The translations under genes and the position numbers were made by a program. A model generated the notes under the pieces. The model made no database searches, was not told the origin of the DNA, and saw only the letters and a list, made by a program, of their open reading frames with translations. This document shows, piece by piece, positions 36,254-49,900 of a DNA stretch of 64,000 nucleotides (the stretch's first letter is position 1; each line of letters starts with the position of its first letter). Location: positions 164,750,243 to 164,814,242 of the forward strand of contig NC_135714.1 in NCBI RefSeq assembly GCF_964656455.1. The letters run 5' to 3'. The DNA is from Halichoerus grypus (lineage: Eukaryota; Chordata; Mammalia; Carnivora; Phocidae).

Positions 36254-39200
36254 TCAAATTCCTCCTGCTTCAGGAACGGCAATGTTAACTCAAGCGCAGT
36301 CACTCGAGAGGATTGATTCTTGGTGTTAGTAGCCTGGGAACTAGGCATCCAGGCACACAGGGTACAGCAGTGCTAATCTCCTCAAACAAGAGGTGAGTCG
36401 ACAGCAGCCTTCCTTCCAGGCCTGCTTCTCACTCCGAGTTACGTTTAGGTTCCATTTCTCATGCTTTCACAAAAACACACAACAGATGAAGTGCACGCTC
36501 AGGAAGGGCGATCTTTGCTGAGGCACGGGTTCTCTACAGTTTTGTTCCTTTGCGTTGCGTGGATGGCACTGAGGACTCCACGCACACACGGGAGAGCCGA
36601 TCTAGTTTCCCGAAACAAGAGTTGAGTCCATAGGGGCCTTCTGCCCATGCTTATTTCTCCCTCCGAATTCGGCTGGGACTCCTTCCCCAGGTTTGCACTC
36701 AAGCAGACTTGAAAATGCTGCCACCCTGTGGAGAGGCGAACGAGCTGAAGCTGGGCTTCTTGAGCGGCTTCTTTCTGCCAAATCAGTGTGGAGCCCTTAG
36801 CATTCCTATGCACACATGGAGCCGAAGTGTTAGCTTCAGGTAACAAGAGCTGAGTCGAGAGGAGCCTTCTGGCCCGGACTCCTTCTCCCTCGGTTTCACG
36901 TAAGGAACCCGTTCCTCAGGCTCTCACCCACGGTAGCCTGGAAAGTGCTTCCTCCCTCAGAGAGGTGGATGGTAGCTAAAGCACGGTTTCTCTACCGTGT
37001 TGTTTCTTCCAGGGAGAACGCTAGCGATTAGATTTCCATGCAAAAGTAGGGCCGCAGTGCTAGCTAAATGAAACACACGGGGAGTCGTCTTCTGCCTTTT
37101 GCTGGGGCCTGAGTCTCACTCGCAGAAACTTTGGACTCCCTTGCAGTCCTCTCATGCACGCACACAACCAAATGCTTCCACCCTCAGGAGCGGCTGTTTG
37201 AGCTGAAGCACGGATTCTCTACCGTGTTTTTCCTTTGAGTTAGGTGGCTGTCTTTCAGCCTGCACACACACCCAGGGCAACGGTACTAGCCCCATAACCA
37301 TGATGTGAGTTGAGAGCTGCCTTCTGTACCGGCCTGTCTCTCCCCCGATTTTACAAAATGGAAAATGTCCCCAGGCTCTCAGCCACAGTACACCCTAAAC
37401 TGCTTCGCCCACAGAGAGGTCGACGGTAGCTAAAGCACGGTTTCTCTACTGTGTAGTTTCTTCGAGTTCGAACGCTAGCTCTTAGACTTCCATGCAAATG
37501 TGGGGCTGCCGTGCTAGCTTGGTAAAACACATGGGGAGTCGTGTTCTGCCTTTCGCTGGGGCCTGAGTCTCACTCGCAAAATGCTTTGGACTCCCTTGCA
37601 GTGCTCTCACGCACGCACACAACAAAAGGCTTCCACCCTTAGGAGCAGCTGTTTTACCTGCAGCTCGGATTCCCTACCGAGTTTTTCCTTCGAGTTAAGT
37701 GGCTGTCTTTAAGCCTGCACACACCCACGGGGCAACGGAACTAGCCCCTTAAGCATGTAGTGAGTTGAGAGCTGCCTTCTGTACCGGACTGTCTCTCCCC
37801 CTATATTCCGAAATGGAAACCGTCCCCAGGCTGCCAGCCACAGTACACCCTAAACTGCTTCGCCCACACAGAGGTCGACGGTAGCTAAAGCACGGCTTCT
37901 CTACAGTGTTGTTTCTTCGACTTAGAACGCTAGCTATTAGACTTCCCTGAAAAGTGGCGCTGCCGTGCTAGCTTGATGAAACACATGGGGAGTGGTGTTC
38001 TGCCTTTCGCTGGGGCCTGAGTCTCACTCGCAGAAAGCTTTGGACTCCCTTGCAGTGCTCTCACGCACGCACACAACAAAATGCTTCCACCCTCAGGAGC
38101 AGCTGTTTTACCTGCAGCACAGGCTCTCTACCGAGTTTTTCCTTCGAGTTAGGTGGCTGTGTTTAAGCCTGCACACACACCCTGGGCAACGGTAGTAGCC
38201 CCATAACCATGATGTGAGTTGAGAGCTGCCTTCTGTGCCGGCCTGTCCCTCCACCGATATTATGGTATTGAAACCGTCCCAGGGCTCCCAACCTCGGTAC
38301 ACCCTAAACTGCTTCGCCCTCAGAGAGGTCGACGGTAGCTAAAGCACGGTTTCTCTACAGTGTTGTTTCTTCGACTTAGAAAGCTAACTATCAGACTTCC
38401 ATGCAAAAGTGGGGCCGCAGTATTAGATTCATGGAGCAAGTGGGGAGTCGTGTTCTGGCTTCTTCTGGGGCCTGGGTCTCACAAGGAAAATGCTTTTGGA
38501 CTCACTTGCTGTGCACTCCCGCATGCACACCACACAATGCGTCCACCCTGAGGCATGGCTCTTTTAGCCGAAGCAGGAATTCTCTACAGAGTTGTTCCTT
38601 TGAGTTAGGCGGTTGGCTTATGGCCTGCAGGAACACACGGGGCAAGGGTACTGGCCTCATAAACAAGAGGTGAGTTGAGAGCTGCCTTCCGCACCGGCCT
38701 GTTTCTCACTCCATTTCACGTCTGGGACCCTTTCCCCGGTCTCTCATACACGAACACTATACAACTCCTGCGGCTTCAGGAACTGCAATGTTAGCTAAAG
38801 CGCAGTAAAGCTACAGCATTGATTCTTGGTGTTAGTAGTCTGGTAGGCGAATGAGCTGCACCTGGGATTCTTGACAGGCTTGTTTCTTCCCAGTCAGTGT
38901 CGAGCACATAGCATTCCAAGCACACATGGAGCAGTAGTGTTAGCTTCAGGTAGCAAGAGCTGAGTCCAGAGGTGCCTTCTGCCCGGACCTATTTCTCCCT
39001 TGGTTTCACGTATGGAACCCGTTCCCCAGGCTCTCAGCCACGGTACTCCGTGTAATACTTCCTCCATCTAGAGGTCGACGGTAGCTAAAGCAGGGTTTCT
39101 CTACAGTGTTGTTTCTTCGAGTTAGAACACTAGCTGTTAGACTTCCATGCAAAAGTGGGGCTGCCGTGCTAGCGTGATGAAACACATGGGGAGTCGTGTT

Positions 39201-39594
39201 CTGCCTTCTGCTGGGGCCTGAGGCTCACTCACAAAAAGCTTTGGACTCCCTTGCAGGGCTCTCATGCACGCACACAACATAATGCTTCCACCTTCAAGAG
39301 CGGCTCTTTTAGCTGAAGCATGGATTCTCCAGCGAGTTTTTCCTTCGAGTTAGGCGGTTTTCATGAAGCCTGCACACACACCCGGGGCAACGGTACTAGC
39401 CCCATAACCATGGTGTGAGTTGAGAGCTGCCTTCTCTCCGGGCTGTCTCTCCCTCGATTTTAGGAAACGGAACCCGTCCCCAGGCTCTCACCCACCGTAC
39501 ACCCTAAACTGCTTCCTCCCACACAGAGGTCGTCGGTAGCTAAAGCACGGTTTCTCTTCAGTGTTGTTTCTCCGAGTTAGAACGCTTGCTATTA

Positions 39595-39825
39595 ATGTCC
39601 ACAATAGCCAAACTGTGGAAAGAGCCAAGATGTCCACCAACAGAAGAATGGATAAAGAAGAGGGGGTATATATATATATATATATATACAATGGAATATT
39701 ATGCAGCCATCAAAAGGAATGAGATCTTGCCATCTGCAACGACGTGGATGGAACTGGAGGGTATCATGCTGAGCGAAATAAGTCAAACAGAGAAAGACAT
39801 GTATCATATGACCTCACTGATATGA
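39595..39825 (+). pseudogene. L1 ORF2 C-terminal remnant, frame open in this copy
   Basis: With (TA)11 the last 76 codons of ORF2 are in frame to the SLI-stop. Only this copy and that of unit 3 are open; (TA)7, (TA)9 and (TA)10 copies are shifted. It differs from the unit 3 copy by an Asp to Glu change in the PPTDEW region and a longer Tyr-Ile run. No catalytic domain is included. Confidence 0.85.
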
Positions 39826-40303
39826 GGAATTCTTAATCTCAGGAAACAAACTGAGGGTTGCTGGAGTGGGGGCTGGGGTGGGAGGGATGGGGTCACTGGG
39901 TGTTGGACACTGGGGAGGGTATGTGTTCTGGTAAGCGCTGTGAATTGTGCAAGACTGTTGAATCTCAGATCTGTACCTCTGAAACAAATAATGCAATATA
40001 TGTTAAGAAAGAAAAAAAGAAGAAGAAGAATGTAGCAGGAGGGGAAGAATGAAGGGGGGAAAATCGGAGGGGGAAAAGAACCATGAGAGACGATGGATTC
40101 TGAAAAACAAACTGAGGGTTCTAGAGGGGAGGGGGGTGGGAGGTTGGGTTAGCCTGGTGATGGGTATTGAGCAGGGCACGATCTGCATGGAGCACTGGGT
40201 GATATGCACAAACAATGAATCATGGAACACTATATCTAAAACTAATGATGTAATGTATGGGGATTAACATAACAATAAAAACATTTAATAATAATAATAA
40301 TAA
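39595..40303 (+). mobile_element. 5'-truncated LINE-1 in unit 10
   Basis: Same insertion, 709 bp, with target-site duplications at 39579-39594 and 40304-40319. Its (TA)11 tract at 39667-39688 is the longest in the window. It has several private changes: CAGAAGAATGG near 39642, GATGGATTCTG near 40093 and GGTTGGGTT near 40143. Confidence 0.95.
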
Positions 40304-41595
40304 AGAACGCTTGCTATTAGACTTCCATGCAAAAGTGGGGCCGCAGTGCTAGCTTCATGAAACAAGTGGGGAGTCGTGTTCTGTCTTCTGCCGGGGCCTG
40401 AGTCCCACACGGAAAATGGGTCTGGACTCCCTTGCAGTGCTCTCACGCACGCACACGACAAAATGCTGCCACCCTCAGGAGCAGCTGTTTTACCTGCAGC
40501 ACAGGCTCTCAACCGAGTTTTTCCTTCGAGTTAGGTGGCTGTGTTTAAGCCTGCACACACACCCTGGGCAATGGTACTAGCCCCATAACCATGATGTGAT
40601 TTGAGAGCTGCCTTCTGTACCGGCCTGTCTCTCCCCGATATTACGATATTGAAACCGTCCCAGGGCTCTCAGCCACAGTACACCCTAAACTGCTTCGCCC
40701 ACACAGAGGTCGACGGTAGCTAAAGCACGGCTTCTCTACAGTGTTGTTTCTTCGAGTTAGAACGCTAGCTATTAGACTTCCATGCAAAAGTGGGGCTGCC
40801 GTGCTAGCGTGATGAAACACATGGGGAGTCGTGTTCTGCCTTTCGCTGGGGCCTGAGTCTCACTCGCAAAAAGCTTTGGACTCCCTTGCAGTGCTCTCAC
40901 GCACGCACACAACAAAATGCTTGCACCCTCAGGAGCAGCTCTTTTACCTGCAGCACAGGCTCTCTACCGAGTTTTTCCTTCGAGTTAGGTGGCTGTGTTT
41001 AAGCCTGCACACACCCACGGGGCAACGGAACTAGCCCCATAACCATGTAGTGAGTTCAGATCTGCCTTATGTGCCAGCCTGTCTCTCCCCCGATATGATG
41101 AAATGGAAACCGTCCCCAGGCTCTCAGCCACAGTACACCCTAAACTGCTTCGCCCACAGAGAGGTCGACGGTAGCTAAAGCACGGTTTCTCTACAGTGTT
41201 GTTTCTCCGAGTTAGAAAGCTAGCTGTTAGACTTCCATGCAAAAGTGGGGCCGCAGTCCTAGCTTCATGGAGCAAGTGGGGAGTCGTGTTCTGGCTTCTT
41301 CCGGGGCCTGGGTCTCACAAGGAAAATGCTTTTGGACTCACTTGCAGTGCGCTCACGCATGCACACAGCAAAATGCGTCCACCCTGAGGCATGGCTCTTT
41401 TAGCCGAAGCAGGAATTCCCTACAGAGTTGTTCCTTTGAGTTAGGTGGTTGGCTTTAGGCCTGCAGGCACCCCCGGGGCAAGGGCACTAGCCTCATCAAC
41501 CAGAGGTGACTTGAGAGCTGCCTTCCGCACCGGCCTGTTTCTCACTCCATTTCACGTCTGGGACCCTTTCCCCGGTCTCTCGTACACGAGCAGGG

Positions 41596-44500
41596 TCAAA
41601 TTCCTCCTGCTTCAGGAACGGCAATGTTAACTCAAGCGCAGTCACTCGAGAGGATTGATTCTTGGTGTTAGTAGCCTGGGAACTAGGCATCCAGGCACAC
41701 AGGGTACAGCAGTGCTAATCTCCTCAAACAAGAGGTGAGTCGACAGCAGCCTTCCTTCCAGGCCTGCTTCTCACTCCGAGTTACGTTTAGGTTCCATTTC
41801 TCATGCTTTCACAAAAACACACAACAGATGAAGTGCACGCTCAGGAAGGGCGATCTTTGCTGAGGCACGGGTTCTCTACAGTTTTGTTCCTTTGCGTTGC
41901 GTGGATGGCACTGAGGACTCCACGCACACACGGGAGAGCCGATCTAGTTTCCCGAAACAAGAGTTGAGTCCATAGGGGCCTTCTGCCCATGCTTATTTCT
42001 CCCTCCGAATTCGGCTGGGACTCCTTCCCCAGGTTTGCACTCAAGCAGACTTGAAAATGCTGCCACCCTGTGGAGAGGCGAACGAGCTGAAGCTGGGCTT
42101 CTTGAGCGGCTTCTTTCTGCCAAATCAGTGTGGAGCCCTTAGCATTCCTATGCACACATGGAGCCGAAGTGTTAGCTTCAGGTAACAAGAGCTGAGTCGA
42201 GAGGAGCCTTCTGGCCCGGACTCCTTCTCCCTCGGTTTCACGTAAGGAACCCGTTCCTCAGGCTCTCACCCACGGTAGCCTGGAAAGTGCTTCCTCCCTC
42301 AGAGAGGTGGATGGTAGCTAAAGCACGGTTTCTCTACCGTGTTGTTTCTTCCAGGGAGAACGCTAGCGATTAGATTTCCATGCAAAAGTAGGGCCGCAGT
42401 GCTAGCTAAATGAAACACACGGGGAGTCGTCTTCTGCCTTTTGCTGGGGCCTGAGTCTCACTCGCAGAAACTTTGGACTCCCTTGCAGTCCTCTCATGCA
42501 CGCACACAACCAAATGCTTCCACCCTCAGGAGCGGCTGTTTGAGCTGAAGCACGGATTCTCTACCGTGTTTTTCCTTTGAGTTAGGTGGCTGTCTTTCAG
42601 CCTGCACACACACCCAGGGCAACGGTACTAGCCCCATAACCATGATGTGAGTTGAGAGCTGCCTTCTGTACCGGCCTGTCTCTCCCCCGATTTTACAAAA
42701 TGGAAAATGTCCCCAGGCTCTCAGCCACAGTACACCCTAAACTGCTTCGCCCACAGAGAGGTCGACGGTAGCTAAAGCACGGTTTCTCTACTGTGTAGTT
42801 TCTTCGAGTTCGAACGCTAGCTCTTAGACTTCCATGCAAATGTGGGGCTGCCGTGCTAGCTTGGTAAAACACATGGGGAGTCGTGTTCTGCCTTTCGCTG
42901 GGGCCTGAGTCTCACTCGCAAAATGCTTTGGACTCCCTTGCAGTGCTCTCACGCACGCACACAACAAAAGGCTTCCACCCTTAGGAGCAGCTGTTTTACC
43001 TGCAGCTCGGATTCCCTACCGAGTTTTTCCTTCGAGTTAAGTGGCTGTCTTTAAGCCTGCACACACCCACGGGGCAACGGAACTAGCCCCTTAAGCATGT
43101 AGTGAGTTGAGAGCTGCCTTCTGTACCGGACTGTCTCTCCCCCTATATTCCGAAATGGAAACCGTCCCCAGGCTGCCAGCCACAGTACACCCTAAACTGC
43201 TTCGCCCACACAGAGGTCGACGGTAGCTAAAGCACGGCTTCTCTACAGTGTTGTTTCTTCGACTTAGAACGCTAGCTATTAGACTTCCCTGAAAAGTGGC
43301 GCTGCCGTGCTAGCTTGATGAAACACATGGGGAGTGGTGTTCTGCCTTTCGCTGGGGCCTGAGTCTCACTCGCAGAAAGCTTTGGACTCCCTTGCAGTGC
43401 TCTCACGCACGCACACAACAAAATGCTTCCACCCTCAGGAGCAGCTGTTTTACCTGCAGCACAGGCTCTCTACCGAGTTTTTCCTTCGAGTTAGGTGGCT
43501 GTGTTTAAGCCTGCACACACACCCTGGGCAACGGTAGTAGCCCCATAACCATGATGTGAGTTGAGAGCTGCCTTCTGTGCCGGCCTGTCCCTCCACCGAT
43601 ATTATGGTATTGAAACCGTCCCAGGGCTCCCAACCTCGGTACACCCTAAACTGCTTCGCCCTCAGAGAGGTCGACGGTAGCTAAAGCACGGTTTCTCTAC
43701 AGTGTTGTTTCTTCGACTTAGAAAGCTAACTATCAGACTTCCATGCAAAAGTGGGGCCGCAGTATTAGATTCATGGAGCAAGTGGGGAGTCGTGTTCTGG
43801 CTTCTTCTGGGGCCTGGGTCTCACAAGGAAAATGCTTTTGGACTCACTTGCTGTGCACTCCCGCATGCACACCACACAATGCGTCCACCCTGAGGCATGG
43901 CTCTTTTAGCCGAAGCAGGAATTCTCTACAGAGTTGTTCCTTTGAGTTAGGCGGTTGGCTTATGGCCTGCAGGAACACACGGGGCAAGGGTACTGGCCTC
44001 ATAAACAAGAGGTGAGTTGAGAGCTGCCTTCCGCACCGGCCTGTTTCTCACTCCATTTCACGTCTGGGACCCTTTCCCCGGTCTCTCATACACGAACACT
44101 ATACAACTCCTGCGGCTTCAGGAACTGCAATGTTAGCTAAAGCGCAGTAAAGCTACAGCATTGATTCTTGGTGTTAGTAGTCTGGTAGGCGAATGAGCTG
44201 GACCTGGGATTCTTGACAGGCTTGTTTCTTCCCAGTCAGTGTCGAGCACATAGCATTCCAAGCACACATGGAGCAGTAGTGTTAGCTTCAGGTAGCAAGA
44301 GCTGAGTCCAGAGGTGCCTTCTGCCCGGACCTATTTCTCCCTTGGTTACACGTATGGAACCCGTTCCCCAGGCTCTCAGCCACGGTACTCCGTGTAATAC
44401 TTCCTCCATCTAGAGGTCGACGGTAGCTAAAGCAGGGTTTCTCTACAGTGTTGTTTCTTCGAGTTAGAACACTAGCTGTTAGACTTCCATGCAAAAGTGG

Positions 44501-46933
44501 GGCTGCCGTGCTAGCGTGATGAAACACATGGGGAGTCGTGTTCTGCCTTCTGCTGGGGCCTGAGGCTCACTCACAAAAAGCTTTGGACTCCCTTGCAGGG
44601 CTCTCATGCACGCACACAACATAATGCTTCCACCTTCAAGAGCGGCTCTTTTAGCTGAAGCATGGATTCTCCAGCGAGTTTTTCCTTCGAGTTAGGCGGT
44701 TTTCATGAAGCCTGCACACACACCCGGGGCAACGGTACTAGCCCCATAACCATGGTGTGAGTTGAGAGCTGCCTTCTCTCCGGGCTGTCTCTCCCTCGAT
44801 TTTAGGAAACGGAACCCGTCCCCAGGCTCTCACCCACCGTACACCCTAAACTGCTTCCTCCCACACAGAGGTCGTCGGTAGCTAAAGCACGGTTTCTCTT
44901 CAGTGTTGTTTCTCCGAGTTAGAACGCTTGCTATTAATGTCCACAATAGCCAAACTGTGGAAAGAGCCAAGATGTCCACCAACAGATGAATGGATAAAGA
45001 AGAGGGGGTATATATATATATATATACAATGGAATATTATGCAGCCATCAAAAGGAATGAGATCTTGCCATCTGCAACGACGTGGATGGAACTGGAGGGT
45101 CTCATGCTGAGCGAAATAAGTCAAACAGAGAAAGACATGTATCATATGACCTCACTGATATGAGGAATTCTTAATCTCAGGAAACAAACTGAGGGTTGCT
45201 GGAGTGGGGGCTGGGGTGGGAGGGATGGGGTCACTGGGTGTTGGACACTGGGGAGGGTATGTGTTCTGGTAAGCGCTGTGAATTGTGCAAGACTGTTGAA
45301 TCTCAGATCTGTACCTCTGAAACAAATAATGCAATATATGTTAAGAAAGAAAAAAAGAAGAAGAAGAATGTAGCAGGAGGGGAAGAATGAAGGGGGGAAA
45401 ATCGGAGGGGGAAAAGAACCATGAGAGACGATGGACTCTGAAAAACAAACTGAGGGTTCTAGAGGGGAGGGGGGTGGGAGGATGGGTTAGCCTGGTGATG
45501 GGTATTGAGCAGGGCACGATCTGCATGGAGCACTGGGTGATATGCACAAACAATGAATCATGGAACACTATATCTAAAACTAATGATGTAATGTATGGGG
45601 ATTAACATAACAATAAAAACATTTAATAATAATAATAATAAAGAACGCTTGCTATTAGACTTCCATGCAAAAGTGGGGCCGCAGTGCTAGCTTCATGAAA
45701 CAAGTGGGGAGTCGTGTTCTGTCTTCTGCCGGGGCCTGAGTCCCTCACGGAAAATGGGTCTGGACTCCCTTGCAGTGCTCTCACGCACGCCCACGACAAA
45801 ATGCTGCCACCCTCAGGAGCAGCTGTTTTACCTGCAGCACAGGCTCTCAACCGAGTTTTTCCTTCGAGTTAGGTGGCTGTGTTTAAGCCTGCACACACAC
45901 CCTGGGCAATGGTACTAGCCCCATAACCATGATGTGATTTGAGAGCTGCCTTCTGTACCGGCCTGTCTCTCCCCGATATTACGATATTGAAACCGTCCCA
46001 GGGCTCTCAGCCACAGTACACCCTAAACTGCTTCGCCCACACAGAGGTCGACGGTAGCTAAAGCACGGCTTCTCTACAGTGTTATTTCTTCGAGTTAGAA
46101 CGCTAGCTATTAGACTTCCATGCAAAAGTGGGGCTGCCGTGCTAGCGTGATGAAACACATGGGGAGTCGTTTTCTGCCTTTCGCTGGGGCCTGAGTCTCA
46201 CTCGCAAAAAGCTTTGGACTCCCTTGCAGTGCTCTCACGCACGCACACAACAAAATGCTTGCACCCTCAGGAGCAGCTCTTTTACCTGCAGCACAGGCTC
46301 TCTACCGAGTTTTTCCTTCGAGTTAGGTGGCTGTGTTTAAGCCTGCACACACCCACGGGGCAACGGAACTAGCCCCATAACCATGTAGTGAGTTCAGATC
46401 TGCCTTATGTGCCAGCCTGTCTCTCCCCCGATATGATGAAATGGAAACCGTCCCCAGGCTCTCAGCCACAGTACACCCTAAACTGCTTCGCCCACAGAGA
46501 GGTCGACGGTAGCTAAAGCACGGTTTCTCTACAGTGTTGTTTCTCCGAGTTAGAAAGCTAGCTGTTAGACTTCCATGCAAAAGTGGGGCCGCAGTCCTAG
46601 CTTCATGGAGCAAGTGGGGAGTCGTGTTCTGGCTTCTTCCGGGGCCTGGGTCTCACAAGGAAAATGCTTTTGGACTCACTTGCAGTGCGCTCACGCATGC
46701 ACACAGCAAAATGCGTCCACCCTGAGGCATGGCTCTTTTAGCCGAAGCAGGAATTCCCTACAGAGTTGTTCCTTTGAGTTAGGTGGTTGGCTTTAGGCCT
46801 GCAGGCACCCCCGGGGCAAGGGCACTAGCCTCATCAACCAGAGGTGACTTGAGAGCTGCCTTCCGCACCGGCCTGTTTCTCACTCCATTTCACGTCTGGG
46901 ACCCTTTCCCCGGTCTCTCGTACACGAGCAGGG
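41596..46933 (+). repeat. Unit 11, long (L) form, 5338 bp, with L1
   Basis: Half A is 41596-44101 and half B 44102-46933, with L1 at 44937-45641. It has the most apparent private changes of any long unit: GGTTACACG near 44345, GGGTCTCATGC in the L1 near 45097, GTCCCTCACGG near 45741, GTGTTATTTC near 46079 and GTCGTTTTCTG near 46168. The last two remove an open frame found in the other long units. It shares GCTGGACCTGG with units 12 and 14. Confidence 0.95.
44937..45641 (+). mobile_element. 5'-truncated LINE-1 in unit 11
   Basis: Same insertion, 705 bp, with target-site duplications at 44921-44936 and 45642-45657 and (TA)9 at 45009-45026. This tract length puts the ORF2 remnant (44937-45163) in a different wrong frame from the (TA)10 copies. 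Confidence 0.95.
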
Positions 46934-49900
46934 TCAAATTCCTCCTGCTTCAGGAACGGCAATGTTAACTCAAGCGCAGTCACTCGAGAGGATTGATTCT
47001 TGGTGTTAGTAGCCTGGGAACTAGGCATCCAGGCACACAGGGTACAGCAGTGCTAATCTCCTCAAACAAGAGGTGAGTCGACAGCAGCCTTCCTTCCAGG
47101 CCTGCTTCTCACTCCGAGTTACGTTTAGGTTCCATTTCTCATGCTTTCACAAAAACACACAACAGATGAAGTGCACGCTCAGGAAGGGCGATCTTTGCTG
47201 AGGCACGGGTTCTCTACAGTTTTGTTCCTTTGCGTTGCGTGGATGGCACTGAGGACTCCACGCACACACGGGAGAGCCGATCTAGTTTCCCGAAACAAGA
47301 GTTGAGTCCATAGGGGCCTTCTGCCCATGCTTATTTCTCCCTCCGAATTCGGCTGGGACTCCTTCCCCAGGTTTGCACTCAAGCAGACTTGAAAATGCTG
47401 CCACCCTGTGGAGAGGCGAACGAGCTGAAGCTGGGCTTCTTGAGCGGCTTCTTTCTGCCAAATCAGTGTGGAGCCCTTAGCATTCCTATGCACACATGGA
47501 GCCGAAGTGTTAGCTTCAGGTAACAAGAGCTGAGTCGAGAGGAGCCTTCTGGCCCGGACTCCTTCTCCCTCGGTTTCACGTAAGGAACCCGTTCCTCAGG
47601 CTCTCACCCACGGTAGCCTGGAAAGTGCTTCCTCCCTCAGAGAGGTGGATGGTAGCTAAAGCACGGTTTCTCTACCGTGTTGTTTCTTCCAGGGAGAACG
47701 CTAGCGATTAGATTTCCATGCAAAAGTAGGGCCGCAGTGCTAGCTAAATGAAACACACGGGGAGTCGTCTTCTGCCTTTTGCTGGGGCCTGAGTCTCACT
47801 CGCAGAAACTTTGGACTCCCTTGCAGTCCTCTCATGCACGCACACAACCAAATGCTTCCACCCTCAGGAGCGGCTGTTTGAGCTGAAGCACGGATTCTCT
47901 ACCGTGTTTTTCCTTTGAGTTAGGTGGCTGTCTTTCAGCCTGCACACACACCCAGGGCAACGGTACTAGCCCCATAACCATGATGTGAGTTGAGAGCTGC
48001 CTTCTGTACCGGCCTGTCTCTCCCCCGATTTTACAAAATGGAAAATGTCCCCAGGCTCTCAGCCACAGTACACCCTAAACTGCTTCGCCCACAGAGAGGT
48101 CGACGGTAGCTAAAGCACGGTTTCTCTACTGTGTCGTTTCTTCGAGTTAGAACGCTAGCTCTTAGACTTCCATGCAAATGTGGGGCTGCCGTGCTAGCTT
48201 GGTAAAACACATGGGGAGTCGTGTTCTGCCTTTCGCTGGGGCCTGAGTCTCACTCGCAAAATGCTTTGGACTCCCTTGCAGTGCTCTCACGCACGCACAC
48301 AACAAAAGGCTTCCACCCTTAGGAGCAGCTGTTTTACCTGCAGCTCGGATTCCCTACCGAGTTTTTCCTTCGAGTTAAGTGGCTGTCTTTAAGCCTGCAC
48401 ACACCCACGGGGCAACGGAACTAGCCCCTTAAGCATGTAGTGAGTTGAGAGCTGCCTTCTGTACCGGACTGTCTCTCCCCCTATATTCCGAAATGGAAAC
48501 CGTCCCCAGGCTGCCAGCCACAGTACACCCTAAACTGCTTCGCCCACACAGAGGTCGACGGTAGCTAAAGCACGGCTTCTCTACAGTGTTGTTTCTTCGA
48601 CTTAGAACGCTAGCTATTAGACTTCCCTGAAAAGTGGCGCTGCCGTGCTAGCTTGATGAAACACATGGGGAGTGGTGTTCTGCCTTTCGCTGGGGCCTGA
48701 GTCTCACTCGCAGAAAGCTTTGGACTCCCTTGCAGTGCTCTCACGCACGCACACAACAAAATGCTTCCACCCTCAGGAGCAGCTGTTTTACCTGCAGCAC
48801 AGGCTCTCTACCGAGTTTTTCCTTCGAGTTAGGTGGCTGTGTTTAAGCCTGCACACACACCCTGGGCAACGGTAGTAGCCCCATAACCATGATGTGAGTT
48901 GAGAGCTGCCTTCTGTGCCGGCCTGTCCCTCCACCGATATTATGGTATTGAAACCGTCCCAGGGCTCCCAACCTCGGTACACCCTAAACTGCTTCGCCCT
49001 CAGAGAGGTCGACGGTAGCTAAAGCACGGTTTCTCTACAGTGTTGTTTCTTCGACTTAGAAAGCTAACTATCAGACTTCCATGCAAAAGTGGGGCCGCAG
49101 TATTAGATTCATGGAGCAAGTGGGGAGTCGTGTTCTGGCTTCTTCTGGGGCCTGGGTCTCACAAGGAAAATGCTTTTGGACTCACTTGCTGTGCACTCCC
49201 GCATGCACACCACACAATGCGTCCACCCTGAGGCATGGCTCTTTTAGCCGAAGCAGGAATTCTCTACAGAGTTGTTCCTTTGAGTTAGGCGGTTGGCTTA
49301 TGGCCTGCAGGAACACACGGGGCAAGGGTACTGGCCTCATAAACAAGAGGTGAGTTGAGAGCTGCCTTCCGCACCGGCCTGTTTCTCACTCCATTTCACG
49401 TCTGGGACCCTTTCCCCGGTCTCTCATACACGAACACTATACAACTCCTGCGGCTTCAGGAACTGCAATGTTAGCTAAAGCGCAGTAAAGCTACAGCATT
49501 GATTCTTGGTGTTAGTAGTCTGGTAGGCGAATGAGCTGGACCTGGGATTCTTGACAGGCTTGTTTCTTCCCAGTCAGTGTCGAGCACATAGCATTCCAAG
49601 CACACATGGAGCAGTAGTGTTAGCTTCAGGTAGCAAGAGCTGAGTCCAGAGGTGCCTTCTGCCCGGACCTATTTCTCCCTTGGTTTCACGTATGGAACCC
49701 GTTCCCCAGGCTCTCAGCCACGGTACTCCGTGTAATACTTCCTCCATCTAGAGGTCGACGGTAGCTAAAGCAGGGTTTCTCTACAGTGTTGTTTCTTCGA
49801 GTTAGAACACTAGCTGTTAGACTTCCATGCAAAAGTGGGGCTGCCGTGCTAGCGTGATGAAACACATGGGGAGTCGTGTTCTGCCTTCTGCTGGGGCCTG

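Larger units (their letters stand above)
36254..41595 (+). repeat. Unit 10, long (L) form, 5342 bp, with L1
   Basis: Half A is 36254-38759 and half B 38760-41595, with L1 at 39595-40303. This is the longest unit, purely because of its TA tract. It shares ATTATGGTATTG near 38258 and CCTCGGTACACC near 38292 with units 11, 12 and 14, forming a group of related long units. It keeps GCTGCACCTGGG near 38855, where units 11, 12 and 14 have GCTGGACC. Confidence 0.95.
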